Origin: a virus
DNA length: 43,276 nt
IMG/VR virus record: IMGVR_UViG_3300030090_005324
Location: 1 to 43,276 of that record
Strand: one strand, 5' to 3'
In this document: one piece after another, positions 1 to 7,726 of the stretch
Layout: each line of letters begins with the position of its first letter
Numbering within the stretch: the first letter of the stretch is position 1
Translations under genes and position numbers: made by a program
Notes under the pieces: model-generated
What the model was told of the DNA's origin: nothing
Seen by the model: the letters and a program-made list of their open reading frames with translations, nothing else
The model's database searches: none

Positions 1-2
1 CT

Positions 3-359
3 CAAACGTCTGAAGGCGATTTTGTTAGATGTGTTGTAGTAGATAATACTATACCTTTATTTGATGCTTTAGGAAAACATGCTAGTCATATAATAGATTT
101 TATTAAAGATATGACTAAAATATTCCCAACATTAAAAGATGATTGGGGTATTTATATGCCTGAAGTAAAATATTTATCACCTGAACCATTAGTAAATTAT
201 AAAAATTTAAGTCTTACTAGGTTTCCTAATGTCTATTTCGTAGGTGATGCATTATCAGCAAGAGGTATTACAGTATCAGGAGCTCAAGGTACTTATGTAG
301 CTGAAAGTATATTAGAAAATAAAAAATATCCTGAATTCGTAGAAACAGCAAATTTTTAA
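3..359 (+). CDS. FAD-dependent oxidoreductase, C-terminal part (5' truncated)
   Basis: The frame is open from the first bases of the window, so the gene begins upstream; 118 residues are visible. The C-terminal stretch 'NVYFVGDALSARGITVSGA' followed by 'QGTYVAESIL' has the pattern of the last FAD-contacting segment of NAD(P)/FAD-dependent oxidoreductases of the amine-oxidase/UDP-galactopyranose-mutase type, where a GD motif after a hydrophobic strand binds the flavin and the next helix packs on the ring. An internal ATG at 111 exists, but the codons before it continue the same protein-like sequence, so 111 is not the true start. Only 4 bases separate it from the next gene. The substrate cannot be told from this fragment. 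The family assignment rests on the C-terminal motif only. Confidence 0.6.
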   Translation, partial: QTSEGDFVRCVVVDNTIPLFDALGKHASHIIDFIKDMTKIFPTLKDDWGIYMPEVKYLSPEPLVNYKNLSLTRFPNVYFVGDALSARGITVSGAQGTYVAESILENKKYPEFVETANF

Positions 360-363
360 TATT

Positions 364-678
364 ATGAAAGATTTTGGAGACATAGAAGTAGAAGGTTTTA
401 AAAGAACTGGAGGTAAAAAGAAATTTAGAACAAGAAAATTAATTAAAATTGAAGAAGATGGTTCTAAAACAACAGCTTATACTTTAGAAATTAATGGAGA
501 AAATAAACTTCATAATTGGGAAGGTCCAGCATTAATTAATGAAAAACAAAAATTAAAAGAATACTATTTAAATGGTATTATATATGATTATGATATGTGG
601 AATGAAATTAAAAAATCAGGAGAAGGATTACCATGGTATAAACAATCAGGAAATACAATAAAAACAGCAAGATTTTAA
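364..678 (+). CDS. Hypothetical protein, 104 aa, with a 'GPA...YYLNG' motif
   Basis: A small basic protein, not recognised as a whole. Residues 51-57 (NWEGPAL) followed by 66-75 (EYYLNGIIYD) and a conserved-looking W at 79 form a 'GPA ... EYYLNG ... Y..W' pattern. I know this pattern from short beta-hairpin repeat proteins that occur in phages and bacteria and are usually unannotated. No signal peptide or membrane segment is visible. It starts 4 bases after the oxidoreductase and ends 1 base before the P-loop protein, so the three genes are probably co-transcribed. The coding call is firm because of the tight packing and consistent codon use; the function is unknown. Confidence 0.7.
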   Translation: MKDFGDIEVEGFKRTGGKKKFRTRKLIKIEEDGSKTTAYTLEINGENKLHNWEGPALINEKQKLKEYYLNGIIYDYDMWNEIKKSGEGLPWYKQSGNTIKTARF

Positions 679-679
679 T

Positions 680-1219
680 ATGAAAATAGGTTTATGTGGA
701 ACAATGAGTGTAGGTAAAACTACTTTAGTGAATGCATTAAAAAAAGAACCTGAATTTAAAAATTATACTTTTAGAACAGAAAGAAGTAAATATTTAAATT
801 CAATAGGAATACCTTTAAATACAGATAGTACTTTAAAAGGTCAATTAGTTTTTGCAGCTGAAAGATCTGCAGAATTAATGCAAGAAAAAATAATCACAGA
901 TAGAACTATTATTGATGTTATGGCTTTTTGTGCTTTATCTAAATCAATGAGTGAAGCTGAAAAACAACACATAAATGGTGTTTTATGGCATCTTATAAAA
1001 GAATATGACATTATATTTCATATAGATGATTTATCAGTACCTATTGAAGATAACGGAGTTAGAGAAACAAATAAAGATTATAGATTAGATATTCACCAAA
1101 AAATATCATCTATATTAGGAATGCACAGATGGATGCCAGGTAAAGTAGTTACAATATCAGGAACTACAGAAGAAAGAATTAGCAAAATAAAATCTACTCT
1201 AGATATGTATAATAAATAA
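680..1219 (+). CDS. P-loop NTPase / nucleoside-kinase-like protein (AAA_28 type)
   Basis: 179 residues beginning with a beta strand and a classical Walker A motif, GTMSVGKT (residues 7-14), immediately at the N-terminus as in small kinases. Further on, 'IITDRTIIDVMAF' (about 71-83) resembles the DR(T/S) segment of nucleotide and nucleoside kinases and of the NadR/Ttd14-like AAA_28 family. 'YDIIFHIDD' (about 109-117) is a plausible later strand. The protein probably phosphorylates a nucleoside, nucleotide or related small metabolite in the infected cell, but the substrate cannot be read from the sequence. It lies 1 base after the upstream gene and 1 base before the terminase. The P-loop is certain; the kinase subfamily is inference. 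Confidence 0.7.
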   Translation: MKIGLCGTMSVGKTTLVNALKKEPEFKNYTFRTERSKYLNSIGIPLNTDSTLKGQLVFAAERSAELMQEKIITDRTIIDVMAFCALSKSMSEAEKQHINGVLWHLIKEYDIIFHIDDLSVPIEDNGVRETNKDYRLDIHQKISSILGMHRWMPGKVVTISGTTEERISKIKSTLDMYNK

Positions 1220-1220
1220 T

Positions 1221-2816
1221 ATGTCTCAACAAAATATAAAACAAATAATAAAACAAGAGTACTTAAAATGTGCAAAAGATCCTGTATATTTTATGAAAAA
1301 GTACTGTATGATTCAACACCCTACAAGAGGACGTATTCAATTTAATTTATTTACATTTCAAGAAAAAGTTTTAGGTTTATTAAATAAAAATGAAAGAAAC
1401 ATAATACTTAAGTCTAGACAACTAGGTATATCTACTCTTTCAGCAGGTATGTCTTTATGGTATATGTTATTTCAAAAAGATATAAATGTATTAGTAATTG
1501 CAACTAAACAAGATACCGCTAAAAACTTAGTAACAAAGGTAAAATTTATGTATGAAAATTTACCTTCTTGGTTAAAATTAGGCTTTGAAGAAAATAATAA
1601 ATTAGCTCTTCGACTTAAAAATGGTTCTCAAATTAAAGCAGTATCAGCAGCAAGTGATGCTGGTAGATCAGAAGCAATTTCTTTACTAATAATTGATGAA
1701 GCTGCTTTTATTGAAGAAAATAGAATAGAAGAAATTTGGGCATCATCACAACAAACATTATCAACAGGAGGTAGAGCAATTGTATTATCTACACCTAATG
1801 GAACTGGAAATTTCTTTCATAGAATGTGGGTTAAAGCAGAAACAGGCGAAAATGGATTTTTACCTATTAGATTACCATGGACAGTACATCCTGAAAGAGA
1901 TAAAAATTGGAGAAAACAACAAGAAGATGAATTAGGTCCTAGAATGGCATCACAAGAATGTGATTGTGATTTTACAACCTCAGGTAATACTGTATTTGCT
2001 CCTGAATTATTAAATCATTATGAAGCTACTACTATATGTAATCCTGTAGAAAAAAGAGGAATAGATGGAAGTTTTCATGTTTGGGAATATCCTGATTACA
2101 ATAGAAGTTACATGGTAGTAGCTGATGTAGCTAGAGGAGATAGTCAAGATTATTCTGCTTTTCATATTATTGATATTAAAGAAGCTAAACAAATAGCAGA
2201 ATTTAAATCACAAATAGGTACTAAAGAATATGGGCATATGTTAGTAGCTGTAGCTACAGAATATAATAATGCTTTATTAGTAATAGAAAATGCAAATATA
2301 GGATGGAATACAATACAAGTAGTAATAGATAAAGGTTATAAAAACTTATATTATTCCCCTAAAGGAGACGCAGCAACAAATGCAGATGCTTTTTTAGCTA
2401 AGGGGTATGATATAATAGATACTACTAAAATGGTTCCTGGATTTACAATGTCTTTAAAAACCAGACCTTTAGTAATAGGAAAATTAGATGCTTATTTAAG
2501 GGAAAAATCAATTACTCTTCAAGGAAAAAGAACAATGGAAGAAATGCGTACTTTTATATGGAAAAATGGAAGAGCAGAAGCCCAAACAGGATATAATGAT
2601 GATTTAGTTATGGCTTTAGCTACAGCATGTTATGTTAGAGATACAGCTCTTAAGTTTGCACAACAAGGTTTAGATATAACACAAGCTGCATTAGGTAATT
2701 GGAGCAAAAGTACTCATTCTCCTATTTTTACTAGTAAACCTAGCAAAAAAGAAATAGGATGGACACAAGATATGGGAGAACATGGCCAACAAGATTTGAC
2801 TTGGCTTTTAGATTAA
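1221..2816 (+). CDS. terL: Terminase large subunit (gp17-like)
   Basis: 531 residues (T4 gp17 is about 610). The protein is the ATP-driven motor that packages DNA into the prohead and cuts the concatemer. ATPase domain: P-loop-like KSRQLGIST at 64-72, Walker B LLIIDEAAF at 155-163 with D159 and E160, and coupling motif STPNG at 190-194. RNase H-like nuclease domain: ADVARGD (D302), VIENANIG (E356) and YNDDLVMA (D460/D461), matching the three acidic metal ligands of T4 gp17. The usual GK(T/S) lysine is replaced (LGIST); Lys64 at the start of the loop may supply the charge, as in lambda-type terminases. No small-subunit gene is recognised next to it here. It precedes the portal gene by 21 bases. 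Confidence 0.96.
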   Translation: MSQQNIKQIIKQEYLKCAKDPVYFMKKYCMIQHPTRGRIQFNLFTFQEKVLGLLNKNERNIILKSRQLGISTLSAGMSLWYMLFQKDINVLVIATKQDTAKNLVTKVKFMYENLPSWLKLGFEENNKLALRLKNGSQIKAVSAASDAGRSEAISLLIIDEAAFIEENRIEEIWASSQQTLSTGGRAIVLSTPNGTGNFFHRMWVKAETGENGFLPIRLPWTVHPERDKNWRKQQEDELGPRMASQECDCDFTTSGNTVFAPELLNHYEATTICNPVEKRGIDGSFHVWEYPDYNRSYMVVADVARGDSQDYSAFHIIDIKEAKQIAEFKSQIGTKEYGHMLVAVATEYNNALLVIENANIGWNTIQVVIDKGYKNLYYSPKGDAATNADAFLAKGYDIIDTTKMVPGFTMSLKTRPLVIGKLDAYLREKSITLQGKRTMEEMRTFIWKNGRAEAQTGYNDDLVMALATACYVRDTALKFAQQGLDITQAALGNWSKSTHSPIFTSKPSKKEIGWTQDMGEHGQQDLTWLLD

Positions 2817-2837
2817 TATGTATTAAAAACAAACAAT

Positions 2838-4685
2838 ATGGCAGATACTAGTTTATTTTCAAGATTACAAAGACTTTTTTCAAGTGATGTTATTATTCGT
2901 AATGTAGGAGGAAAAAGACTTAAAGTAATGGATACGGGTAGAATTCAAAAATATGGAAATCTAGCTACAAATTCACTTTATGATAGATTTACAAGATTAC
3001 ATAAGCCTGTAGGATCTTCTTTACAATATAATCCTACACTTAACTACCAATCAATGCGGTTACAGCTTTATAGTGACTATGAAGCTATGGATCATGACCC
3101 TATTATAGCAGCTGCTCTTGATATAATTTCAGATGAAACTACTTCAAGAAATGAATATGGAGATGTTTTACAAATTAATTCTTCAAATGAAAATATTAGA
3201 AAAGTATTACATAATTTATTTTATGATGTTTTAAATATAGAATTTAACCTTCCTACTTGGGTTAGAAATATGGCTAAATATGGAGATTTTTATTTAAAAA
3301 TGGAAGTTTCAGAAAAATTTGGGGTATATAATGTTATACCATTATCAGTATATGAAGTAGTAAGGGAAGAAGGAACTGATCCTGAAAATCCTTCTTATAC
3401 AAGATTTACACTTGACCCTAATGGTTTAGCTAGTGGTGCTACTAACACAATTAGAAGAGATCAATTTCAATTAGAAAATTATGAAGTAGCTCATTTTAGA
3501 TTATTAACAGATTCAAATTATCTTCCTTATGGTAGAGCTTTTTTAGAACCTGCTCGTAAAGTATTTAAACAACTTATGTTAATGGAAGATGCTATGTTAA
3601 TTCATAGAATAATGAGAGCACCAGAAAAAAGGGTATTTTATATAAATATAGGTAATACTGATCCAGATAAAGTAGAACAATTTATGGCAGATACTGCTAA
3701 TAAAATGAAAAAAACACCTTATATAGATCAAAGTACAGGTGATTATAATCTTAAATTTAATATTCAAAATATGACTGAGGATTTCTTTATTCCTATTAGG
3801 GGTAATGATGCTTCAACTAGAATTGATACTACTAAAGGGTTAGATTATGATGGAACTACTGATATAGAATATTTAAAAAATAAAATGATGGCTGCTCTTA
3901 AAATACCTAAACCATTTTTAGGATATGAAGAAGGAGTAGAAGGAAAATCAACACTAGCAGGTATGGATATTCGTTTTGCACGAACAGTAGAACGTATACA
4001 AAGAATTGTAGAATCTGAATTAACAAAAATAGCTTTAGTACATTTATATTCACAAGGTTTTGACGATGAAGCATTAGTTGATTTTTCTTTAGAATTAACA
4101 ACACCATCTGTAATTTATGAACAAGAAAAAGTAGAATTATTTACAGCTAAAACAGCAGTAGCTCAAACTATGATAGATAATAAAATTTTTGGTAAAGATT
4201 GGGTATATGAACATATATATGGTTTATCTCCTGACGAATATGAAGATCAAAAAGAAGAATTAGTTAAAGATGCTATGGTTAGATTTAGAGTATCTCAAAT
4301 TGAAAATGAAGGAAACGATCCTGTAGAATCAGGAGTGTCTTATGGTACCCCTCATGATTTAGCTTCATTATATGGTAATAAAAGAGATAAAGCAGTAGGA
4401 CCTGCCCAAATCCCAACAGGTTATGATGAAAAAGACCCTGGTAGACCTATAGAAAGACCACAAAATTATGGGTCTGATAAAGGAAATTTAAGTAGAGATC
4501 CATTAGGTAAAGGAGGATTAGAAGTAGAACCTGTAGAAAAACCTACAAATAATAATAGAGTTTCTACATTCGAAAGAGCTAATATTAAAAAATCTTTACA
4601 AAAAATAAAGAAAAAGAAAAAAATATTAAAAGAAGAAACAGAAACAGGACTTTTATCTGAAAAAAATATTAAGTCTCAAAAATAA
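2838..4685 (+). CDS. Portal protein (gp20-like)
   Basis: 615 residues (T4 gp20: 524). The dodecameric portal sits at one capsid vertex, nucleates head assembly and docks the terminase. Recognisable conserved stretches are 'DHDPIIAAALDIISDE' near residue 80, 'MAKYGDFYLKME' near 145, 'LPYGRAFLEPARKVFKQL' near 230, 'EDAMLIHRIMRAPEKRVFY' near 250, and 'KKTPYID' followed by 'YLKNKMMAALKIPKP' near 340, all typical of T4-family portals. The C-terminal 100 residues are charged and low in complexity, ending in Lys/Glu-rich sequence, which is longer than in T4. Its position directly after the terminase and before the prohead core and protease genes matches the T4 late head order. Confidence 0.95.
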   Translation: MADTSLFSRLQRLFSSDVIIRNVGGKRLKVMDTGRIQKYGNLATNSLYDRFTRLHKPVGSSLQYNPTLNYQSMRLQLYSDYEAMDHDPIIAAALDIISDETTSRNEYGDVLQINSSNENIRKVLHNLFYDVLNIEFNLPTWVRNMAKYGDFYLKMEVSEKFGVYNVIPLSVYEVVREEGTDPENPSYTRFTLDPNGLASGATNTIRRDQFQLENYEVAHFRLLTDSNYLPYGRAFLEPARKVFKQLMLMEDAMLIHRIMRAPEKRVFYINIGNTDPDKVEQFMADTANKMKKTPYIDQSTGDYNLKFNIQNMTEDFFIPIRGNDASTRIDTTKGLDYDGTTDIEYLKNKMMAALKIPKPFLGYEEGVEGKSTLAGMDIRFARTVERIQRIVESELTKIALVHLYSQGFDDEALVDFSLELTTPSVIYEQEKVELFTAKTAVAQTMIDNKIFGKDWVYEHIYGLSPDEYEDQKEELVKDAMVRFRVSQIENEGNDPVESGVSYGTPHDLASLYGNKRDKAVGPAQIPTGYDEKDPGRPIERPQNYGSDKGNLSRDPLGKGGLEVEPVEKPTNNNRVSTFERANIKKSLQKIKKKKKILKEETETGLLSEKNIKSQK

Positions 4686-4688
4686 ACA

Positions 4689-4697
4689 TATATTTAT
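4689..4697 (+). promoter_or_regulatory. Candidate late promoter motif TATATTTAT
   Basis: An exact copy of the nonamer that recurs in gene-free gaps of this window. It sits in the 35-base gap between the portal gene and the gene at 4721, 23 bases before that ATG. The promoter role is inferred from recurrence and placement only. Confidence 0.45.
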
Positions 4698-4720
4698 ATC
4701 CAGATAATTCGAATTATATA

Positions 4721-5563
4721 ATGAAAATAAAACACTCTAAGTATAAAAATACTGGGATATTATTTGAACTTCTTACCCGACAAATAACAGCTGATACTTT
4801 ATCAGGAGATTCAAATAAATCTTTAGAATTCTTAAAAAAACATTTTAATTCTAAAACAGAGTTATTAAAAGAATATAAAATTTACCATACATTAAGTACT
4901 AAAAAATATGGTAAAGACAGTCAAGCAACTATATTAATTGAAACTTTAGTAGAAAATCATAAAAATTTAAATAAATCTAAATTAAGAAGAGAAAAATATA
5001 ATTTAATAAAAGAAATAAAAGAAAATTATGATATAACTGATTTTTTTAATTCTAAAATTAAAAATTATAAAATAATGGCTTCTATATTTAACTTATTAGA
5101 AAATCCAAATATTTCTCCCTTATCTACAGTTAATTCAAAGGTAACAATTTTAGAACACATTACAAATAAAACAAAATCTAAACCTAAAAACATTGTTTTA
5201 GAACAGTTAAAATCTTCTGATAAATCTACTAGATTACTTACTTATAAAGTAATATTAGAAAAATTTAATAATAAATACAATGATTTAGCAGATAATCAAA
5301 AATTATTACTAAAAGAATATGTTAATAGTGTAAGTAATAGCCCTTCTCTTAAAGCTTATATGAACCAAGAAATAAAACATATTAAATTAAATTTAAATAA
5401 ATATTTAAAAAAAATAGAAGATAAAGCTATTGCTATTAAATTAGTTGAAATAAAAGATTTAATTCAACCACTTTCTAAAAATCTATCAGTACAAGATGAA
5501 AATGTTGCTAATTTATTAAATTATTATGAACTTATAAATGAATTAAAAACAATCCATGACTAA
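4721..5563 (+). CDS. Hypothetical prohead-region protein, 280 aa
   Basis: A Lys- and Asn-rich, apparently all-helical protein with no recognisable domain, signal peptide or membrane segment. It starts 'MKIKHSKYKNTGILFELL' and contains several heptad-like helical stretches (for example residues 205-280). It lies between portal and prohead protease, the place where T4 carries the small prohead core genes 67 and 68. A role in the prohead core or in head morphogenesis is therefore possible, but this is positional inference and the protein is much longer than gp67 or gp68. The gene has a candidate late-promoter motif in front and overlaps the next gene by 8 bases (5556-5563), suggesting translational coupling. 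Confidence 0.75.
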   Translation: MKIKHSKYKNTGILFELLTRQITADTLSGDSNKSLEFLKKHFNSKTELLKEYKIYHTLSTKKYGKDSQATILIETLVENHKNLNKSKLRREKYNLIKEIKENYDITDFFNSKIKNYKIMASIFNLLENPNISPLSTVNSKVTILEHITNKTKSKPKNIVLEQLKSSDKSTRLLTYKVILEKFNNKYNDLADNQKLLLKEYVNSVSNSPSLKAYMNQEIKHIKLNLNKYLKKIEDKAIAIKLVEIKDLIQPLSKNLSVQDENVANLLNYYELINELKTIHD

Positions 5564-6233
5564 AAAATTTAATATACACGATTGGCAAGCAAAACATCTT
5601 TTTGAACAAGATGACTTTACTCCAGATTTAGAAGATGATGAATTAAAAAGATCTAAAATTCAACAAATGATGGCTAAAGAAAAAATACCTGCAGGTGGAG
5701 ATGAAAAATTAAGAAATGCTGTTGAAGCCATAGCAGATATGTATTCATATGGTGAAATATTAGATGCGATAGAATCATTTTACATTAAAAATGACGAACA
5801 AAAATCTGCTGAAATAGCAAGAAAACATGCTAAAGAATTTAGAGCTATGTTAGATGATGAAGATGAAGATGAAATGTTTATGGGAGATTGGGGTCCTCAT
5901 TTAGCTGAAGAAGATTTAGATGAAAATACGACAGGTACAGGTGCTTCATTTAAGGCAGGTGCTAGTATGGGTCATTTTGGTAAATCAAAAAAGAAACGAA
6001 AAAAAACACGTTCAGGATATATGGGTTATTCAGAACCTGTAAATGAACAAGAAGAAGAAGAAGAATATTCAAAAGATGTAGAAGCACTTGAAAAAATAAT
6101 TGATAGCAAAATCAATACAAAAGATGAATGGGTAGATATGTTTCAATTATTAATGGCTCATTCAGAAGAAATTCAAGGTTTAAGTGGTGGTCAAATAAAA
6201 AGTTTATTACAACAATCTCTAAAAGATATATAA
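5556..6233 (+). CDS. Hypothetical prohead core/scaffold-associated protein, 225 aa
   Basis: A strongly charged protein: an acidic block (residues 100-107, DDEDEDE), a basic block (143-152, KSKKKRKK) and a run of Glu (165-170). N-terminal 'NIHDWQAKHLFEQ' is a sequence style seen near the ends of virion proteins of marine T4-like phages. There is a helical region at 50-95 and another at 172-225. Charge-segregated, helical, low-complexity proteins in this position behave as prohead core components in T4 (gp67, gp68, gp22), so a core role is plausible but not shown. It overlaps the preceding gene by 8 bases and is followed after 3 bases by the protease gene. Confidence 0.75.
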   Translation: MTKKFNIHDWQAKHLFEQDDFTPDLEDDELKRSKIQQMMAKEKIPAGGDEKLRNAVEAIADMYSYGEILDAIESFYIKNDEQKSAEIARKHAKEFRAMLDDEDEDEMFMGDWGPHLAEEDLDENTTGTGASFKAGASMGHFGKSKKKRKKTRSGYMGYSEPVNEQEEEEEYSKDVEALEKIIDSKINTKDEWVDMFQLLMAHSEEIQGLSGGQIKSLLQQSLKDI

Positions 6234-6236
6234 ATT

Positions 6237-6860
6237 ATGTTATTAACAGAATATAGACCCTTTAAAGTAAATAAAAAATTAGTAGAACAGTCTATTAAAG
6301 AAAAAAAACCTTTAATAGTATCTGGTATTATTCAAAGAGCAGAAGCTAAAAACCAAAATGGAAGAATTTATCCTAAAGAAGTTTTAATGCGTGAAATAGA
6401 AAATTATGTTAATGGTCCTATTAAAGAAAGAAGAGCAACAGGCGAATTAGACCACCCAGAAAGTTCAGTAATTAATTTACAAAATGTATCTCATCACATA
6501 ACAGAAATAAAAGTAAAAGGCAATGACATATATGGCACATTTGAAATTTTATCAACTCCTGCAGGAAATATCCTTAAAGAACTATTCAGAAATGGAATTA
6601 CTGTTGGTGTATCTTCTCGTGGAATGGGTTCAGTAGAAGAAAATTTAAGTGAAGATGGTGAATCAACAGTAACAGTACAAGATGATTTTGAATTATTATG
6701 TTGGGATTTTGTAAGTACTCCTTCAACTCATGGTGCTTATGTTTCTCCTGTACGTTTAAATGAAAATAAAATTAAATTACCAAAATACAAATACACAAAA
6801 GTAAATAATATAATTAGAGATATTATTTGTGAAAACACAGGTGTATGTAGTGTTTGTTAA
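6237..6860 (+). CDS. Prohead maturation protease (gp21-like, peptidase family S80)
   Basis: 207 residues (T4 gp21: 212). The enzyme cuts scaffold, core proteins and the N-terminal part of the major capsid protein during prohead maturation. The characteristic sequence runs 'KNQNGRIYPKEVLMREI' (38-54), then 'TGELDHPES' (68-76) with the catalytic His73, then 'GITVGVSSRGMGS' (120-132) with the Ser nucleophile at 126 or 127, and 'DFELLCWDFVSTPS' (150-163), which is also highly conserved in the family. The C-terminus ends in a small Cys cluster (residues 198-207), which is unusual. It precedes the scaffold and capsid genes as in T4, except that two membrane-related genes are inserted between protease and scaffold. 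Confidence 0.95.
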   Translation: MLLTEYRPFKVNKKLVEQSIKEKKPLIVSGIIQRAEAKNQNGRIYPKEVLMREIENYVNGPIKERRATGELDHPESSVINLQNVSHHITEIKVKGNDIYGTFEILSTPAGNILKELFRNGITVGVSSRGMGSVEENLSEDGESTVTVQDDFELLCWDFVSTPSTHGAYVSPVRLNENKIKLPKYKYTKVNNIIRDIICENTGVCSVC

Positions 6861-6865
6861 AGTAG

Positions 6866-6883
6866 TGAACAATTAGTTGTTCA
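6866..6883 (+). other. Perfect 7-bp stem-loop after the protease gene
   Basis: TGAACAA, loop TTAG, TTGTTCA. It begins 6 bases after the gp21 stop and about 10 bases before the stronger terminator hairpin. It is AT-rich with no T-run directly after it, so it is more likely an mRNA-end or processing structure than a terminator. Confidence 0.5.
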
Positions 6884-6893
6884 TAAACATAAA

Positions 6894-6927
6894 AAGAGTC
6901 ACAAAAAATGTGGCTCTTCCATATTTT
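6894..6927 (+). terminator. Intrinsic terminator after gp21
   Basis: Stem AAGAGTCACA (6894-6903), loop of five A, stem TGTGGCTCTT (6909-6918); 10 pairs with one G-T wobble, followed by CCATATTTTT. It closes the head-gene block 1221-6860 before the accessory pair. A near-copy of the late motif (TGTATGTAT, 6931-6939) follows. Confidence 0.8.
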
Positions 6928-7001
6928 TATTGTATGTATATGCAACAATAAAGGTTACAATAAAATGACACACTCGACAAGAGATTAAAATATCAAAGCA
7001 T

Positions 7002-7028
7002 AAAGGTAGTTACGTCCAACTATCTTTG
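7002..7028 (+). promoter_or_regulatory. Hairpin and Bacteroidetes-type TAnnTTTG box before the outer-membrane gene
   Basis: AAAGGTAGTT (7002-7011), loop ACGTCC, AACTATCTTT (7018-7027): 10 pairs with one wobble. The 3' arm overlaps TATCTTTG (7021-7028), an exact match to the Bacteroidetes -7 consensus TAnnTTTG. I see no TTTG at the usual -33 distance. The box lies 33 bases before the ATG at 7061, so a short leader would result. An outer pair ATCAAAG (6992-6998)/CTTTGAT (7024-7030) competes with the base of the stem. The function is inferred. Confidence 0.4.
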
Positions 7029-7038
7029 ATTTCAATTT

Positions 7039-7052
7039 AGTATTAATTAAAA
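7039..7052 (+). repeat. 14-bp direct repeat, copy 1 (leader of outer-membrane gene)
   Basis: AGTATTAATTAAAA, ending 8 bases before the ATG at 7061. An identical copy at 7478-7491 lies before the next gene, and the core TTAATTAA is palindromic. It could be a shared translation leader or a trace of joint insertion. Confidence 0.6.
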
Positions 7053-7060
7053 AAAACATT

Positions 7061-7471
7061 ATGAAAAAATTATTTTTAAGCTTAGCTTTAGGACTGCTCT
7101 TCGCATTTGGAGTAAACGCACAAAATGCAAAAGGTAATTGGTATGTTGGAACAGGTGACATCGCGAATGTTGCGTGGACTGACTGGGCAATAAGCCCAAC
7201 AATCGGATACGCTGTAACTGATAACTTAGTATTAGGTGGTTCAGTTTCACATGCTGCCGGAGAAGACATGGATCTTGATTTTAATGTAAAATACTTCTTT
7301 AGTGGGTATTTTGTAGATGTAAATCTTGACGGTTTTAGTACGGATGGTATGGTATTCGGAATAGGTAAAATGTTTGATTTCCATAAAGGATGTTACATTG
7401 CACCGGTTTTCAATTACGCATATGATGCGGAAACTTTCAATTTAGGCCTAGGATTTGGCCTTAAGTTTTAA
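7061..7471 (+). CDS. Small outer-membrane beta-barrel protein with signal peptide
   Basis: 136 residues. A typical Sec signal peptide occupies residues 1-20 or so (MKKLFLSLALGLLFAFGVNA, cleavage before or at the following Gln), in the Bacteroidetes style. The mature part alternates polar and hydrophobic residues (for example 'WAISPTIGYAVTDNLVLGG', 'GYFVDVNLDG', 'MVFGIGKMFDF') and ends 'LGLGFGLKF' with the C-terminal Phe that marks proteins for the outer-membrane assembly machinery. It would make a barrel of roughly eight strands, like small OmpA/OmpW-type barrels. It sits inside the capsid operon between protease and scaffold, behind a terminator. Codon use is less AT-biased than in its neighbours (gcg, tcg, acg, ggc), consistent with recent acquisition from a host. 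A role in altering the cell surface is inference. Confidence 0.85.
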   Translation: MKKLFLSLALGLLFAFGVNAQNAKGNWYVGTGDIANVAWTDWAISPTIGYAVTDNLVLGGSVSHAAGEDMDLDFNVKYFFSGYFVDVNLDGFSTDGMVFGIGKMFDFHKGCYIAPVFNYAYDAETFNLGLGFGLKF

Positions 7472-7477
7472 TAACTG

Positions 7478-7491
7478 AGTATTAATTAAAA
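7478..7491 (+). repeat. 14-bp direct repeat, copy 2 (leader of small membrane protein)
   Basis: A second exact copy of AGTATTAATTAAAA, 10 bases before the ATG at 7502. I did not notice the full 14-mer elsewhere in the window, although I could not search exhaustively. Confidence 0.6.
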
Positions 7492-7501
7492 TTTTATAAA
7501 C

Positions 7502-7726
7502 ATGAAAAATGTATTTAGTATGGTAAATGATTTCGTAAAAGGACTTGCAGGTGTTTTTATGGGAATTATTCCATTAGCAATTTTATGGTTTGTATTAACT
7601 GGAACTTCAGCTCTAGGATTTGATGTAGTAGCTAATTTAACTACTTTAATTGGTTCACTTGCAAATGGTGGATTTATTGGATTAGTTGTATTAGTACTTT
7701 TAGCATCATTTTTTACAAATAAGTAA
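7502..7726 (+). CDS. Small integral membrane protein, 74 aa, two transmembrane helices
   Basis: A very hydrophobic protein with two clear membrane segments, about residues 14-35 and 52-71, separated by a short segment containing 'GFDVVANLTTLIG'. It ends 'ASFFTNK' and has no cleavable signal. The N-terminus (MKNVFSMVNDFVKGLAG) is amphipathic. It follows the outer-membrane gene by 30 bases, has the same 14-bp leader repeat, and is followed by a strong terminator, so the two genes look like one unit. It could be an inner-membrane partner, a superinfection-exclusion or lysis-related protein, or a membrane anchor used in head assembly. None of these is shown by sequence. Confidence 0.8.
   Translation: MKNVFSMVNDFVKGLAGVFMGIIPLAILWFVLTGTSALGFDVVANLTTLIGSLANGGFIGLVVLVLLASFFTNK

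Noticed and set aside
111-113. ATG at 111 as the start of the first gene
   Set aside because: The frame is open to the window edge with protein-like sequence before it, so the gene is truncated by the window instead.
6985-7269. Minus-strand frame of 94 codons over the outer-membrane gene
   Set aside because: It runs antisense to a gene with a clear signal peptide and barrel pattern; no leader or family resemblance.
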